The translations under genes were made by a program, and so were the position numbers. A stretch of 64,000 nt of DNA from Gemmatimonadota bacterium (GTDB lineage: Bacteria > Gemmatimonadota > Gemmatimonadetes > Longimicrobiales > Gaopeijiaceae). Below the pieces are notes generated by a model that was not told where the DNA came from, made no database searches, and saw only the letters and a list, made by a program, of their open reading frames with translations. The first letter of the stretch is position 1. Each line of letters opens with the position of its first letter. The stretch covers positions 1,986,001 to 2,050,000 of the forward strand of contig JAWKQO010000001.1 in assembly GCA_041390105.1 (NCBI GenBank), in the 5' to 3' direction. Of this stretch, positions 1-8,749 are shown in pieces.

Positions 1-2
1 TC

Positions 3-1127
3 GTCGCGCTCGCCATGGTGCTGTTGCTCGGGATGAGTGGGCTGGCCGTGGACATGGGGCGCGCGTATCTGAGCCGCGCCCGCATGGTGCGGGCCGTGGA
101 CGCCGCAGCGCTCGCCGGCGCTCGTGTCTTCCGCAGCGGTCAGGGCCAAGCGCGCCAGCACGCGCTGGCCATCGCCCAGGCGAACGGGCTGGGGAACGGC
201 AACCAAGGACCCAACCTCAGTGTGCAGTTCGGCCAGAACCAGTTCGGTGAGAACACCGTGCAGGTGACGGCCTCGGAGACGATGCCGACGCTGCTGGCGC
301 GGGTGTTGGGGCGCACGACCGTGGACATCCGGGCGCGCGCCGAAGCGGCGACCCCTCCCGTCGACCTGATCCTGGTCATCGACCACTCCGGCTCGTTGCA
401 GCAGGCCGGCGCCTGGGGCGATCTCCAGGATGCCGCGCGCTCCTTCGTGCAGAAGTTCGACGACAATATCGACCAGATGGGATTGGTCGGGTTCAATACG
501 CGGGCCACGCAGCGGGTCTGGCTGACGGATCACTTCACCGGTTCCATCACCAGTACCATCAACACCATGACCTCTGCGGGTTGGACCAATACCGGGCAGT
601 CGCTCAAGTACGCCTACGACCAGCTGACAGGCGGCGCAGTGCGACAGCGCTCCGTCAAAGTGGTCGTCTTCTTCACAGACGGGCGGCCCACGGCCTTTCG
701 CGATGTGATCGGACTCCCGGGATCCGAGCAGGATCGAGTGATGGCAGTCGGCGAGACCGGCAGCAACGTGGTCGGGTATTGGGACGATCCGCTCAACACC
801 CTCCCCAACCAGGGCAACCCACCCTCCGTGGATGGGTGCGCCAACTCCTCCAATTGCTTCGGCTATTGGAACGGCGACCTCGCCCGCACCAAGGCGCACG
901 ACGATGGGCGGACCTGGGCCAGCGCGATCCGGGGTGACGGGGCCTACATCTACACCATCGGCCTGGGATGGGCGGTCGAGTCCTACCTCGACGAGTTGTC
1001 CAACGAGGGCGGGATCTCCGATCCTGGTCAGCCGCGCGGGCGCACCTACGTGGCGCCCACGGCCGCGGATCTCGATGCCGTGTTCGACCTGGTGGCGTCC
1101 GACATCTTCGTCCGCCTCGCCTCCTGA
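3..1127 (+). CDS. TadE/TadG-like protein with von Willebrand A domain (5' partial)
   Basis: Probably an inner-membrane-anchored envelope protein of the Flp-pilus TadG type. The frame is open from the left edge and the residues before the first ATG (position 15) continue the hydrophobic stretch, so the true start lies outside the window. One membrane segment is followed by the DMGRAYLSRA...DAAALAGA pattern typical of TadE/G N-termini. A VWA domain begins about 115 residues in: MIDAS motif DHSGS, a T-N-T-G loop and a later TDG are all present, so metal-dependent ligand binding is plausible. It could be a stand-alone VWA surface protein, since no other tad gene is visible. It converges on the DinB gene across a hairpin. 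Confidence 0.8.
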   Translation, partial: VALAMVLLLGMSGLAVDMGRAYLSRARMVRAVDAAALAGARVFRSGQGQARQHALAIAQANGLGNGNQGPNLSVQFGQNQFGENTVQVTASETMPTLLARVLGRTTVDIRARAEAATPPVDLILVIDHSGSLQQAGAWGDLQDAARSFVQKFDDNIDQMGLVGFNTRATQRVWLTDHFTGSITSTINTMTSAGWTNTGQSLKYAYDQLTGGAVRQRSVKVVVFFTDGRPTAFRDVIGLPGSEQDRVMAVGETGSNVVGYWDDPLNTLPNQGNPPSVDGCANSSNCFGYWNGDLARTKAHDDGRTWASAIRGDGAYIYTIGLGWAVESYLDELSNEGGISDPGQPRGRTYVAPTAADLDAVFDLVASDIFVRLAS

Positions 1128-1138
1128 GTGGGGCCGGA

Positions 1139-1171
1139 CCCCGGCGCTGGCTTACTCCAGCGGGACCGGGG
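1139..1171. terminator. GC-rich stem-loop between convergent genes
   Basis: CCCCGG and CGCTGG pair with CCAGCG and CCGGGG around a 6-nt loop, with a 3-nt bulge (GGA) on the right arm. It lies 11 bp after the TadG-like stop codon and before the DinB stop codon. It could serve both strands. No T-tract follows, so intrinsic termination is inferred only. Confidence 0.45.
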
Positions 1172-1191
1172 CAGCGAGCGCGAGGATACCG

Positions 1192-1710
1192 TCAGGCCGC
1201 GCCGTAGCGCTCCCGCAGGAGTCGCTGGTGGTGGCGTTCGTGGCCCGCCGTGACCCAGATCAGTGCACGAACGGTCACCTCGTAGCCGTTGGCAACGCCG
1301 CGGCGCATCGCGACGTCGGAACCCAGCCCTCGGAAGGTCTCCAGGTTGGCGGCCCGTAGCGCACGCCACTCGCGCAGGAGGTCCTCGAGAGGACGATCCC
1401 CTGCGTTGGACGCCTCCGCCCAGATGTCCTGATCGAAGCCCGGAAGGGGTGACGGGTCGCTGCGCGCGAACCAGAGCGCCCGCAGCGAGAACACCCACTC
1501 CGCGTCGATGATGTGCCCGAGCACCTCGCGCACGCTCCACTTGTCCGGCGCATAGCGGTACGCTTCGCGGTCGGGCAGGAAGGTACGGATCAGGCGTTCG
1601 GTCTCCCCGATCTGCGTCGCCAGCAGGTCGAGCACATCTCCGTCGGGGACCTGGTCGATGTAGGTCGCGTAGTACGGCAGGAACTCGCCAGCTTGAGGTC
1701 GGTCGAACAT
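1192..1710 (-). CDS. DinB family protein
   Basis: A 172-residue four-helix-bundle protein of the DinB/YfiT-like type. Members bind a divalent metal with three histidines, and some act as thiol or bacillithiol transferases; most are uncharacterised. The W-S-V-R-E-V-L-G-H-I-I-D-A-E-W-V pattern supplies the usual first histidine region, and H-E-R-H-H-Q-R-L-L near the C-terminus the others. Length is normal for the family. The ATG at 1710 has no clear Shine-Dalgarno sequence. It lies 140 bp downstream of the FAD/Fe-S dehydrogenase on the same strand. A second DinB gene sits at 48772. Substrate unknown. Confidence 0.85.
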   Translation of the reverse strand: MFDRPQAGEFLPYYATYIDQVPDGDVLDLLATQIGETERLIRTFLPDREAYRYAPDKWSVREVLGHIIDAEWVFSLRALWFARSDPSPLPGFDQDIWAEASNAGDRPLEDLLREWRALRAANLETFRGLGSDVAMRRGVANGYEVTVRALIWVTAGHERHHQRLLRERYGAA

Positions 1711-1850
1711 GGATGTGCACTCGGGCGTCGGGAATGGAGAAGCGAGAAGATCCGTGTCCGCTGGAGCCCACGCAAGGCAGCTCCCCCGCCGCGTCGACGG
1801 CTCCGGCCGGGACTCTGGCCTACGAGTCGGACTGCGCTGGAAGCGTGAGC

Positions 1851-4697
1851 CTACCCGAGCGCCTCTGCCAGAAGACGGATGGCATGTACCGCGGGGATGC
1901 CGGTAAGGTCACCGATCTGGTGGCGACAGCTGGTTCCGTTGGCGACCACCCGTTCACCGTCCCGCAACTGGCCCAGCAAGGGCACCAGGTCGAGCCCGGC
2001 CATCTCCCGTGAGATCTGGGCGTGCTCGGCCTCGTAGCCGAACGACCCGGCCATGCCGCAACAGCCACCGGCCAGCGGCTCGACGTGCACGCCCGGGATC
2101 AAGCGCAGCATGGCCAGGGTGGCCGCCTCCAACCCGAATGCCTTCTGGTGGCAGTGGCCGTGGACCCGCACACGGGTGCTCGGGATCGCCGACAGCTCGA
2201 GGGCCAAGCGACCGGCCTCGCGCTCGCCTGTCAGAAACTCGTCCACCAGCAGAGCCGGCGCTTCGCGCAGGGACGGTTCCGGGAGGAGCGCTGGCCACTC
2301 GTCGCGCATGGTGAGGACACAGGAGGGCTCCAGCCCCACCACGGGGGAGTGGGGAGAGCCGGCGCGCGAGAGGGCTTCGGCAAAGCGCGTCGCCTCGGCG
2401 CGGGCTTCGTCGATCATGCCCGCGGAGAGATAGGTACGGCCGCAGCAGTAGGGTCGCTCGCCTGGCGCCCGAGGAAGCGAGCGCACCTCATAGCCGGCCC
2501 TGCGCAACACATGTGTGAGCGCGCGCGCGTTCTCCGGATCGAAGTACCGGGTGAACGTATCCACGAACAGCAACACGTCACGCTCCCCGGACGATGCCCG
2601 TCCCGGCCCCAATTCGGCCTCGCTCCACGGGTCGGAGCGCCAACGCGGCAACGCCTGGGCTCGCGCCACCCCCAATACACGCTCGAGCAGCCGCGCGGCA
2701 GAGGGGGAGCGGGCCGGGAGGTTCGCGAGGCCCGGCAGACGCGCCATCCAGGGCGCCAATCTCGGCAGGTGGGCGAAGGCGCGAGTGCGGACCGACACTC
2801 CGTGCGCGAGACGGCGTTGGTGCAGCACCTCCGTCTTCATGCGGTTCACGTCCACGCCGGCAGGACACTCCTGACGACACGCCTTGCAGCCCACGCACAG
2901 ATCGAGTGCTTGCGCCACTTCCTCCTGCACCAGCTCATCGGGGCGGAGCTGACCGGAGAGCGCGAGGCGCAACACGTTGGCGCGCCCGCGGGGGACGTCG
3001 GCTTCGTCTCCGGTCACCCGGAACGAAGGACACATCACGCCAGGCTCGCGCTTGCGGCAGGCGCCGTTGTTGTTGCACGCCTCCGCTGCCGCCAGAAACG
3101 AGCCCCAGGCACTCCAATCGAGCCCGGTGAGCACGGGGAGCTCCCGGTACGCGGGTCCGTAGCGCAGCAGCCGGCGGTCGTCCATGCGTGGTGGATCGAC
3201 GATGATTCCGGGATTCAGCAAGCCGTTCGGATCGAAGGCTGCCTTGATCTCGGCGAAGGCCCGTGTGAGCCTGGACCCCAGCATGGGCCCCAGGAACTCC
3301 GAGCGTAGCCGCCCGTCGCCGTGTTCGCCTGAATGCGATCCTCCCAGGTCTCGCACGATGTCCAACATCGCCTCGGCCACCGTGCGCATGCGACCGAGAT
3401 CCTCATCCGTCTTGAGATCCAGCGCGGGTCGCACGTGCAGGCAGCCCACGGACGCGTGCGCGTACCAGGTGCCGGTCAATCCATGGGCATCGAAGACCTC
3501 TGTCACCCGCTCGGCGTACTCCGCAAGGCGCTCCACGGGAACCGCGCAATCCTCGAGGAAGGAGACGGGTTTGCGACTGGAGCGTGTCGCGGTCACCAGG
3601 TTCATGCCCGCCCGGCGCAGCGCCCAGATGGACTCCTGGAACTCCGGCGTCTCCGCGCGAACCAGCGCGCGGGGGTGCCCACGCTCATCGAGCAACTCCA
3701 CGACCTCGTCGAGGCGTCGCCGGAGTCGGTCCCGCTCAGGGCCCTGAAACTCGACGAACAGCAATGCGTTGCTCGCGCCTCGCGCCAGCCGCTCCACGGT
3801 GGCCCGGAACTGAGGTAGCGCCCAGGCGCGCTCGATGACGGTCCCGTCGACCAGCTCGACTGCGCTCGGGCTCAACTCGACCAGGGCGGGAACCGCGGAC
3901 AGCGCCGCGTGTAGCGTGGGGAAGCGGCAGACACCGAGCACGCGATGCGCCGGGAGGGGTGCCAGCGCCAGCTCGATCTCGGTGAAGAGGCCGAGCGTGC
4001 CTTCCGATCCCACCAGGATGTCGCCGAGCCCCCGTCCATCCGGCTCGACACGATGCAGATTGTAGCCAGCCACGTGCCGGGGCACTCGCGGAAGCCTGCG
4101 CTCCAACTCTGCGTCCTCTCGGGCCCGCAGCGCAGCGAGGCGCCGGCGCAGGTGCTCGGGAGCTCGGCTTGCGCCCACCTCCCCTCCTCGGCGCGTGCGG
4201 AACTCCGCGTGAGAACCGTCGGGAAGCAGCGTGCGCAGGGCCCGCACGTTCTCCACCATGTGACCGTACACGATGGAGCGCGCGCCCGCAGAGTTGTTGC
4301 CGGCCATCCCCCCGATCGTCGCGCGCGATCCGGTGGCCACGTCCACGGGGAAGAACAGGCCTTCCGGGCGTAGCGCTCGATTGAGGCGATCGAGCACGAT
4401 GCCCGGCTGCACGAGCGCCGTGCGTCGGGTCGAATCCACCTCGAGCAGCTGATGCAGGTGTCGGCTCACGTCCAGCACCAGGCCCGGACCGATGGCTTGG
4501 CCCCCCTGAGAGGTCCCGGCGCCGCGCGGCGTCACCGACAACCCCTCCGTGCGCGCCATGGTCAGGGCCGCCTCGAGATCCTCTCGGCTCCGGGGCTTGG
4601 CCACCAGCAGGGGGAGGACCTGATAGATCGATGCGTCCGTCGCATACATGCCACGCGTGCTGCGGTCCCAGTGCACCTCGCCACTGAAGACACGCAT
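1851..4697 (-). CDS. FAD-linked / Fe-S 2-hydroxyacid dehydrogenase (D-lactate, D-2-hydroxyglutarate or glycolate type)
   Basis: A 948-residue fusion of a flavin oxidase (GlcD/Dld type) with a GlcF/GlpC-type iron-sulfur module, as in YdiJ-like enzymes. Such proteins oxidise D-2-hydroxyacids and pass electrons to the respiratory chain at the inner membrane. The N-terminal FAD-binding domain has the PRGAGTSQGG stretch. The centre carries a 4Fe-4S motif CVGCKACRQECP, preceded by a second Cys group (CNNNGACRK...MCPSF). Two CCG motifs, CCGRTYLS and CCGMAGSFG, complete the C-terminal module. I place the start at the ATG beginning MRVFSGE, because an in-frame 76-residue extension is low-complexity and would reach the divergent aminotransferase. 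Substrate is uncertain; the aminotransferase neighbour hints at glycolate. Confidence 0.85.
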   Translation of the reverse strand: MRVFSGEVHWDRSTRGMYATDASIYQVLPLLVAKPRSREDLEAALTMARTEGLSVTPRGAGTSQGGQAIGPGLVLDVSRHLHQLLEVDSTRRTALVQPGIVLDRLNRALRPEGLFFPVDVATGSRATIGGMAGNNSAGARSIVYGHMVENVRALRTLLPDGSHAEFRTRRGGEVGASRAPEHLRRRLAALRAREDAELERRLPRVPRHVAGYNLHRVEPDGRGLGDILVGSEGTLGLFTEIELALAPLPAHRVLGVCRFPTLHAALSAVPALVELSPSAVELVDGTVIERAWALPQFRATVERLARGASNALLFVEFQGPERDRLRRRLDEVVELLDERGHPRALVRAETPEFQESIWALRRAGMNLVTATRSSRKPVSFLEDCAVPVERLAEYAERVTEVFDAHGLTGTWYAHASVGCLHVRPALDLKTDEDLGRMRTVAEAMLDIVRDLGGSHSGEHGDGRLRSEFLGPMLGSRLTRAFAEIKAAFDPNGLLNPGIIVDPPRMDDRRLLRYGPAYRELPVLTGLDWSAWGSFLAAAEACNNNGACRKREPGVMCPSFRVTGDEADVPRGRANVLRLALSGQLRPDELVQEEVAQALDLCVGCKACRQECPAGVDVNRMKTEVLHQRRLAHGVSVRTRAFAHLPRLAPWMARLPGLANLPARSPSAARLLERVLGVARAQALPRWRSDPWSEAELGPGRASSGERDVLLFVDTFTRYFDPENARALTHVLRRAGYEVRSLPRAPGERPYCCGRTYLSAGMIDEARAEATRFAEALSRAGSPHSPVVGLEPSCVLTMRDEWPALLPEPSLREAPALLVDEFLTGEREAGRLALELSAIPSTRVRVHGHCHQKAFGLEAATLAMLRLIPGVHVEPLAGGCCGMAGSFGYEAEHAQISREMAGLDLVPLLGQLRDGERVVANGTSCRHQIGDLTGIPAVHAIRLLAEALG

Positions 4698-4926
4698 GAG
4701 GCGCTTGCCCAGTGAGCGCGCGCGCCGTGTATCGTTTGTACCGTTCTTCACACGAATCGAGTTGAAGGGTGCATCAGGATACGGGGTGGACGGGCAGGCC
4801 GCACCGGGCGCGGGAGCAGGAACCGGGCCCGAATCGGGGCCCTTGACGGCGGCCGGCCGGAAGCCGGATGCTGCGCCCTGATCCCCGTCCTCTCCGGCCG
4901 CGGATCCACCTCCGACCCCGACCACC

Positions 4927-6090
4927 GTGACCTATCGCCCCGGCCGCCACCTCCTGCAGCTCCCCGGCCCCAGCAACGTGCCGGACCGCATCCTGCGCGC
5001 CATGCACAGGAACACGATCGATCATCGAGGCCCCGAGTTCCAGGCGCTGGCCCGGCGTGTCCTGGACGGCATGAAGCGCGTGTTCCGTACGGAGGGACGC
5101 GTGTTCATCTATCCATCCAGCGCCACGGGCGCCTGGGAAGCGGCGATGACCAACACCCTTTCGCCGGGCGACCGGGTCCTCTTCTTCGATCGGGGTTTCT
5201 TCGCAGAGGCATGGTCCAGAGTGGCGGCCCGCCTGGGCCTGGAGGTGGTGAAGGTCCCAGGGGATTGGCGAACCGGCGTGTCGGCCGCCGACCTGCGCGC
5301 CGCGCTGCGCGCGGACCCCGAGCGGCGCATCCGCGCCGTCATGGTCGTCCACAACGAGACCTCCACCGGTGTGACCACGGAGCTGCCCGCGCTGCGCGCC
5401 GTGTTGGACGAGCTGGCGCACCCCGCACTGTTCCTGGTCGACGCGGTCTCGTCCCTGGCCGCCACCGAGTACCGGCACGACGAGTGGGGTGTCGACGTGT
5501 GCATCTCCGGCTCGCAGAAGGCGCTCATGCTCCCTCCGGGCCTCGCGTTCGCCGCGGTGGGGCCGCGCGCTCTCGAACGAAGCGCGCAGGCAACCCTGGC
5601 TCGCTCGTACTGGAGCTGGAGCGAGCAGATCCGCTTCAACGACGACGGCTACTTCCCCTACACGCCGGCGACCGGCCTGCTGTTCGGTCTGGACGAGGCC
5701 CTGCGCATGCTGGAGGCGGAAGGGCTGGAAACCGTGTTTTCTCGCCACGCACGCTTCGCCGCGGCCACCCGCAGCGCCGTCGCTGCCTGGGGGTTGGAGA
5801 CCTACAGCACCCGTCCATCCGAGCACTCCAACGCGGCCACCACCGTGCGCGTGCCGGAGGGCCACTCGGGGGATGCGCTCCGGCGGGTCATCCTGGAGCG
5901 GTGGGACATGTCCCTGGGCAGCGGGCTCGGTCCATTGGCCGACCAGGTCTTTCGCATCGGGCATCTGGGCGACTTCAACGACCTGATGCTGATGGGAACT
6001 CTGAGCGGAGTCGAGATGGGGCTGCGCGCCGCCGGGGTGCCCCATCGCAGCGGCGGGGCCCAGGCGGCGCTGGAGCACCTTTCGGCGTGA
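4927..6090 (+). CDS. Class V aminotransferase, serine/alanine-glyoxylate type
   Basis: PLP enzyme of 387 residues that probably transfers an amino group from serine or alanine to glyoxylate, forming glycine. The N-terminus L-P-G-P-S-N-V-P-D-R-I-L-R-A-M and the following D-H-R-G-P-E-F are hallmarks of the AGXT/SgaA group. The Schiff-base lysine lies in SGSQKALMLPPG, and L-V-D-A-V-S-S holds the aspartate that contacts the pyridinium nitrogen. The start is GTG; no strong ribosome-binding site is visible. It is divergent from the 2-hydroxyacid dehydrogenase across about 230 bp. If that enzyme oxidises glycolate, the pair would form a glycolate-to-glycine route; this is inference. Confidence 0.88.
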   Translation: MTYRPGRHLLQLPGPSNVPDRILRAMHRNTIDHRGPEFQALARRVLDGMKRVFRTEGRVFIYPSSATGAWEAAMTNTLSPGDRVLFFDRGFFAEAWSRVAARLGLEVVKVPGDWRTGVSAADLRAALRADPERRIRAVMVVHNETSTGVTTELPALRAVLDELAHPALFLVDAVSSLAATEYRHDEWGVDVCISGSQKALMLPPGLAFAAVGPRALERSAQATLARSYWSWSEQIRFNDDGYFPYTPATGLLFGLDEALRMLEAEGLETVFSRHARFAAATRSAVAAWGLETYSTRPSEHSNAATTVRVPEGHSGDALRRVILERWDMSLGSGLGPLADQVFRIGHLGDFNDLMLMGTLSGVEMGLRAAGVPHRSGGAQAALEHLSA

Positions 6091-6143
6091 CGCCGACGCG
6101 CGGGCGCTCGACACGCCCCCGCCGTTCGCCCTACGATTGAGTC

Positions 6144-7877
6144 ATGAATTGGCACGTGCCCGCGGGGGCCCTGGACGAGTTGGGCGCCACGCTCCTGCAG
6201 CTGACGGTGACCATCGGCCTGGGCTTGCTCTGCCTCGGCCTCTTCCTGCGGTACCGCAAGCCCTATTTCCGTTGGTGGGCGCTGGCCTGGAGCCTGTACG
6301 CGCTGCGTCTGCTCGCCATCCTCTCCTTTCTGCTGAGCGAGCACTCGATCTGGTTGTTCTGGCACCAGGTCATCACCGGGTGGACGGCGTTGACGTTGCT
6401 CTGGGCCGCGCTGCAGTTCTCGCGGCGGCCCGAGTGGAGGTGGAGCTACGCCTGGCTGGCACTCTTTCCCCCGCTGTGGTCCTACGTGGCCATCTACCGC
6501 CTGGAGCACTTCATCTGGGCGGCGCTCCCGGCCGTGCTCTTCCTGAGCCTGGCCACGCTGTGGACCGGTGCGGTCTTCTTCGTCCATCAACGCCGCGTGG
6601 GCTCGCAGGCCGCTCGTTGGCTGGCGGTCGCGTTCGCGCTCTGGGCGCTTCACCATCTGGACTACCCGCTGCTCCGCGCTCAGGGCGCATGGACCCCGTG
6701 GGGCTACTATCTGGACATCGTCTTCGAGCTCAGCGTCGGGCTGGGCATTCTGCTGCTCGTCGAAGAGGACCTGGCCCGGGGGCTGGAGACGCTGTCCGCC
6801 CTCTCCGGGGACCTCCAGCGCGCATCGGCCGGCGGAGACGTGCTGAGCGTGCTCGTGGGTCGGCCGCTGACACTGCCGGCAGTGCGGGGCGCCGCCCTCT
6901 ACCTTGCCGGGGAGGGCGGTGGCTACCGGATCGGCGCAGGGGAGTGCGCCGGATGGGAGACCCAGCAGAAGAACGGTCCCATCGAGGCCGGGATCCGTCG
7001 CTCTCTGGAGACGGGCGTTCCCGAGCGCATCCGGCTCGGCCATCGTCGTACGGAGGGGTTCGTCTCCGTTCTACCCATCGTGAACGGCGCCCGGATCACG
7101 GGAGCCCTCGTGATCCTCAGCGCGGCTCGTGACCCGTTCACGGCGCTCGACGACCGTTTCCTGGCCGCACTCGGACAGCAGATGGGCACCGCCCTGGAGA
7201 GCGATGCGCTGCACCGACGCCTGAGCGAGCGGACCGAGGCGTTGGAGCGCCTATCGGTGGGCACGGTGCGCCAACACGAAGAGGAGCGCCGCCGACTCTC
7301 GAGAGAGCTGCACGACGAAACCGCCCAGGTCTTCGCGGCGCTCAGCCTCGAGCTCGGAGCGCTGCGCGAACGGGCTCCCGCGGAGCTGGGCGACGAGTTC
7401 GACACGGCCTTGGGCCTGGTGGGAAGCGCCATCACCAGCATCCGCTCGGTGGCCGAGCAGCTTCGGCCTGCCCTGTTGGACGATCTCGGCCTGTTGCCCG
7501 CCTTGACGGCCCTGGTCGACGACTTCCGGTCGCGGGGCGGTCTGACCCTCACCACCGAGTTTCCGAGGGACCTCCCGGACCTCAAGCCCGACGCGGAGCT
7601 GGCGCTGTTTCGCGCCTTGCAGGAGGCGCTGTCCAACGTGGCCCGCCACACTGCGTCCGCCGCCGCCCATGTCTCCCTGCGGCGCAACGGCCGCTCCGTC
7701 CTGCTGGAGGTCGCCGACTCCGGCGGCACACGCCTCCACGGCGCGGTGGAGTCAGGCGGATCGGGCCTCGCGGGACTGCGCGAGCGCCTGTCCTCGGTCG
7801 GAGGCACACTGAACTTCGATCGGGACGACAGCGGATCGCGCGTCCAGGTCGTCCTCCCCATCCGTGCGGAGTCATGA
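6144..7877 (+). CDS. Membrane sensor histidine kinase (HisKA_3 / NarL-LuxR partner type)
   Basis: 577 residues: six or seven hydrophobic segments in the first ~200 residues form a membrane sensor, followed by a GAF-like region (about 220-350), then a HisKA_3 dimerisation domain with phospho-acceptor His390 in RELHDETAQ, and an HATPase domain (N-box EALSNVARH, later DSGG and GSGLAGLRERL). This class phosphorylates LuxR-type response regulators. Its stop codon overlaps the ATG of the next gene by 4 bp, so the two are translationally coupled and surely partners. The signal is unknown; the membrane part has no motif I recognise. Confidence 0.93.
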   Translation: MNWHVPAGALDELGATLLQLTVTIGLGLLCLGLFLRYRKPYFRWWALAWSLYALRLLAILSFLLSEHSIWLFWHQVITGWTALTLLWAALQFSRRPEWRWSYAWLALFPPLWSYVAIYRLEHFIWAALPAVLFLSLATLWTGAVFFVHQRRVGSQAARWLAVAFALWALHHLDYPLLRAQGAWTPWGYYLDIVFELSVGLGILLLVEEDLARGLETLSALSGDLQRASAGGDVLSVLVGRPLTLPAVRGAALYLAGEGGGYRIGAGECAGWETQQKNGPIEAGIRRSLETGVPERIRLGHRRTEGFVSVLPIVNGARITGALVILSAARDPFTALDDRFLAALGQQMGTALESDALHRRLSERTEALERLSVGTVRQHEEERRRLSRELHDETAQVFAALSLELGALRERAPAELGDEFDTALGLVGSAITSIRSVAEQLRPALLDDLGLLPALTALVDDFRSRGGLTLTTEFPRDLPDLKPDAELALFRALQEALSNVARHTASAAAHVSLRRNGRSVLLEVADSGGTRLHGAVESGGSGLAGLRERLSSVGGTLNFDRDDSGSRVQVVLPIRAES

Positions 7878-8542
7878 GCCAGACATCGACACCTGCCATT
7901 CGCATCGTGATCGCCGACGATCACGCCGTCGTTCGCGAAGGGATTCGCCGCGTGCTCGGTCAGGCCGCCGATCTCGAAGTGGTGGGCGAGGCAGCGTCCG
8001 GGGCCGCCGCGGTGGAGCTCGTGGAGCGGACGCGGCCGGATGTGGTCATTCTCGACGTGACCATGCCGGAGGGCACGGGCCTCGAGGTGACGCGACAGCT
8101 GCGGGCCGGCGGCTGCAACTCGGGGATCCTCATCCTCAGCATGCATGAGCGCCCCCAATACGTCCTGGAAGCGGTCCGCTCCGGAGCCAACGGTTATGTC
8201 CTCAAGGACACGCCTCCCAACCAACTACGCGATGCGGTGCGTACGGTTGCCCGTTGCGAGGAGTACTTCCCGCACTCCGTGGCTGGAACGCTGGGGGAGG
8301 CATTGGAACGGGAGGCCGAGTCCGAGGAGTTGCAGGGCCGCCTCGCCCAGCTCACCCCCCGTGAGCACGAGGTCCTGGTGCTCATCGCGCGAGGAAGCAC
8401 GAACAAGGAGATCGCCGAGTCCCTGGGAATCAGCCCCCGTACGGTCGAGACCCACCGCGAAAGCCTCATGAACAAGCTGGAGGTACGCACCGTGGCCGGG
8501 TTGACGCGCCTCGTGATCGAGATGCGCCTCGACGAAGCGTAG
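7874..8542 (+). CDS. LuxR/NarL-family response regulator
   Basis: 222 residues. The receiver domain has the acidic pair in IADDH, the phosphorylation site Asp61 in VVILDVTMP and the switch region L-K-D-T-P. The C-terminal HTH (LTPREHEVLVLIARG...TNKEIAESLGISPRTVETH) binds DNA as a dimer on phosphorylation by the upstream kinase. Start ATG overlaps the kinase stop codon. The nearest downstream target is the TonB receptor at 8750, whose upstream region holds two adjacent dyads that could be its binding sites. Confidence 0.95.
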   Translation: MSQTSTPAIRIVIADDHAVVREGIRRVLGQAADLEVVGEAASGAAAVELVERTRPDVVILDVTMPEGTGLEVTRQLRAGGCNSGILILSMHERPQYVLEAVRSGANGYVLKDTPPNQLRDAVRTVARCEEYFPHSVAGTLGEALEREAESEELQGRLAQLTPREHEVLVLIARGSTNKEIAESLGISPRTVETHRESLMNKLEVRTVAGLTRLVIEMRLDEA

Positions 8543-8598
8543 CGAGCCCCTGCACAGGTGGGGCACTCCCCGGATCGGGGGCGCCGCACCCGCGCCCC

Positions 8599-8616
8599 GT
8601 GTGGGGCTTCCCACAC
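8599..8616. promoter_or_regulatory. Inverted repeat GTGTGGG-GCTT-CCCACAC
   Basis: A perfect 7-4-7 dyad between the response regulator stop and the TonB receptor start. It could be a short terminator stem for the two-component operon or one half of a compound operator with the dyad that directly follows it. Confidence 0.45.
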
Positions 8617-8635
8617 ATCCGTACAAGTACGGATG
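8616..8635. promoter_or_regulatory. 20-bp dyad CATCCGTAC-AA-GTACGGATG, candidate operator
   Basis: A perfect 9-2-9 palindrome about 115 bp upstream of the TonB receptor start, sharing its first base with the preceding dyad. A half-site-like CTCCGTAC recurs just downstream (8641-8648). Size and symmetry fit a dimeric LuxR-type regulator such as the adjacent response regulator. Binding is inferred. Confidence 0.45.
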
Positions 8636-8749
8636 CATCCCTCCGTACTCCCCCGAATGCCCGCCTTCCCCGACCGCTTCTAGCTTCAATCATGTTCGGA
8701 GTGAGCGTGCCCGTTCGCTCCCTATCACATCGCTGAAGGAACCGGTCTC

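Noticed and set aside
4698..4925. 76-residue N-terminal extension of the FAD/Fe-S dehydrogenase
   Set aside because: Low-complexity Gly/Ala/Pro residues that run up to the divergent aminotransferase; the conserved domain begins at the ATG at 4697.
8636..8749. Cobalamin or other riboswitch before the TonB receptor
   Set aside because: Leader is too short and lacks a recognisable B12-box pattern.
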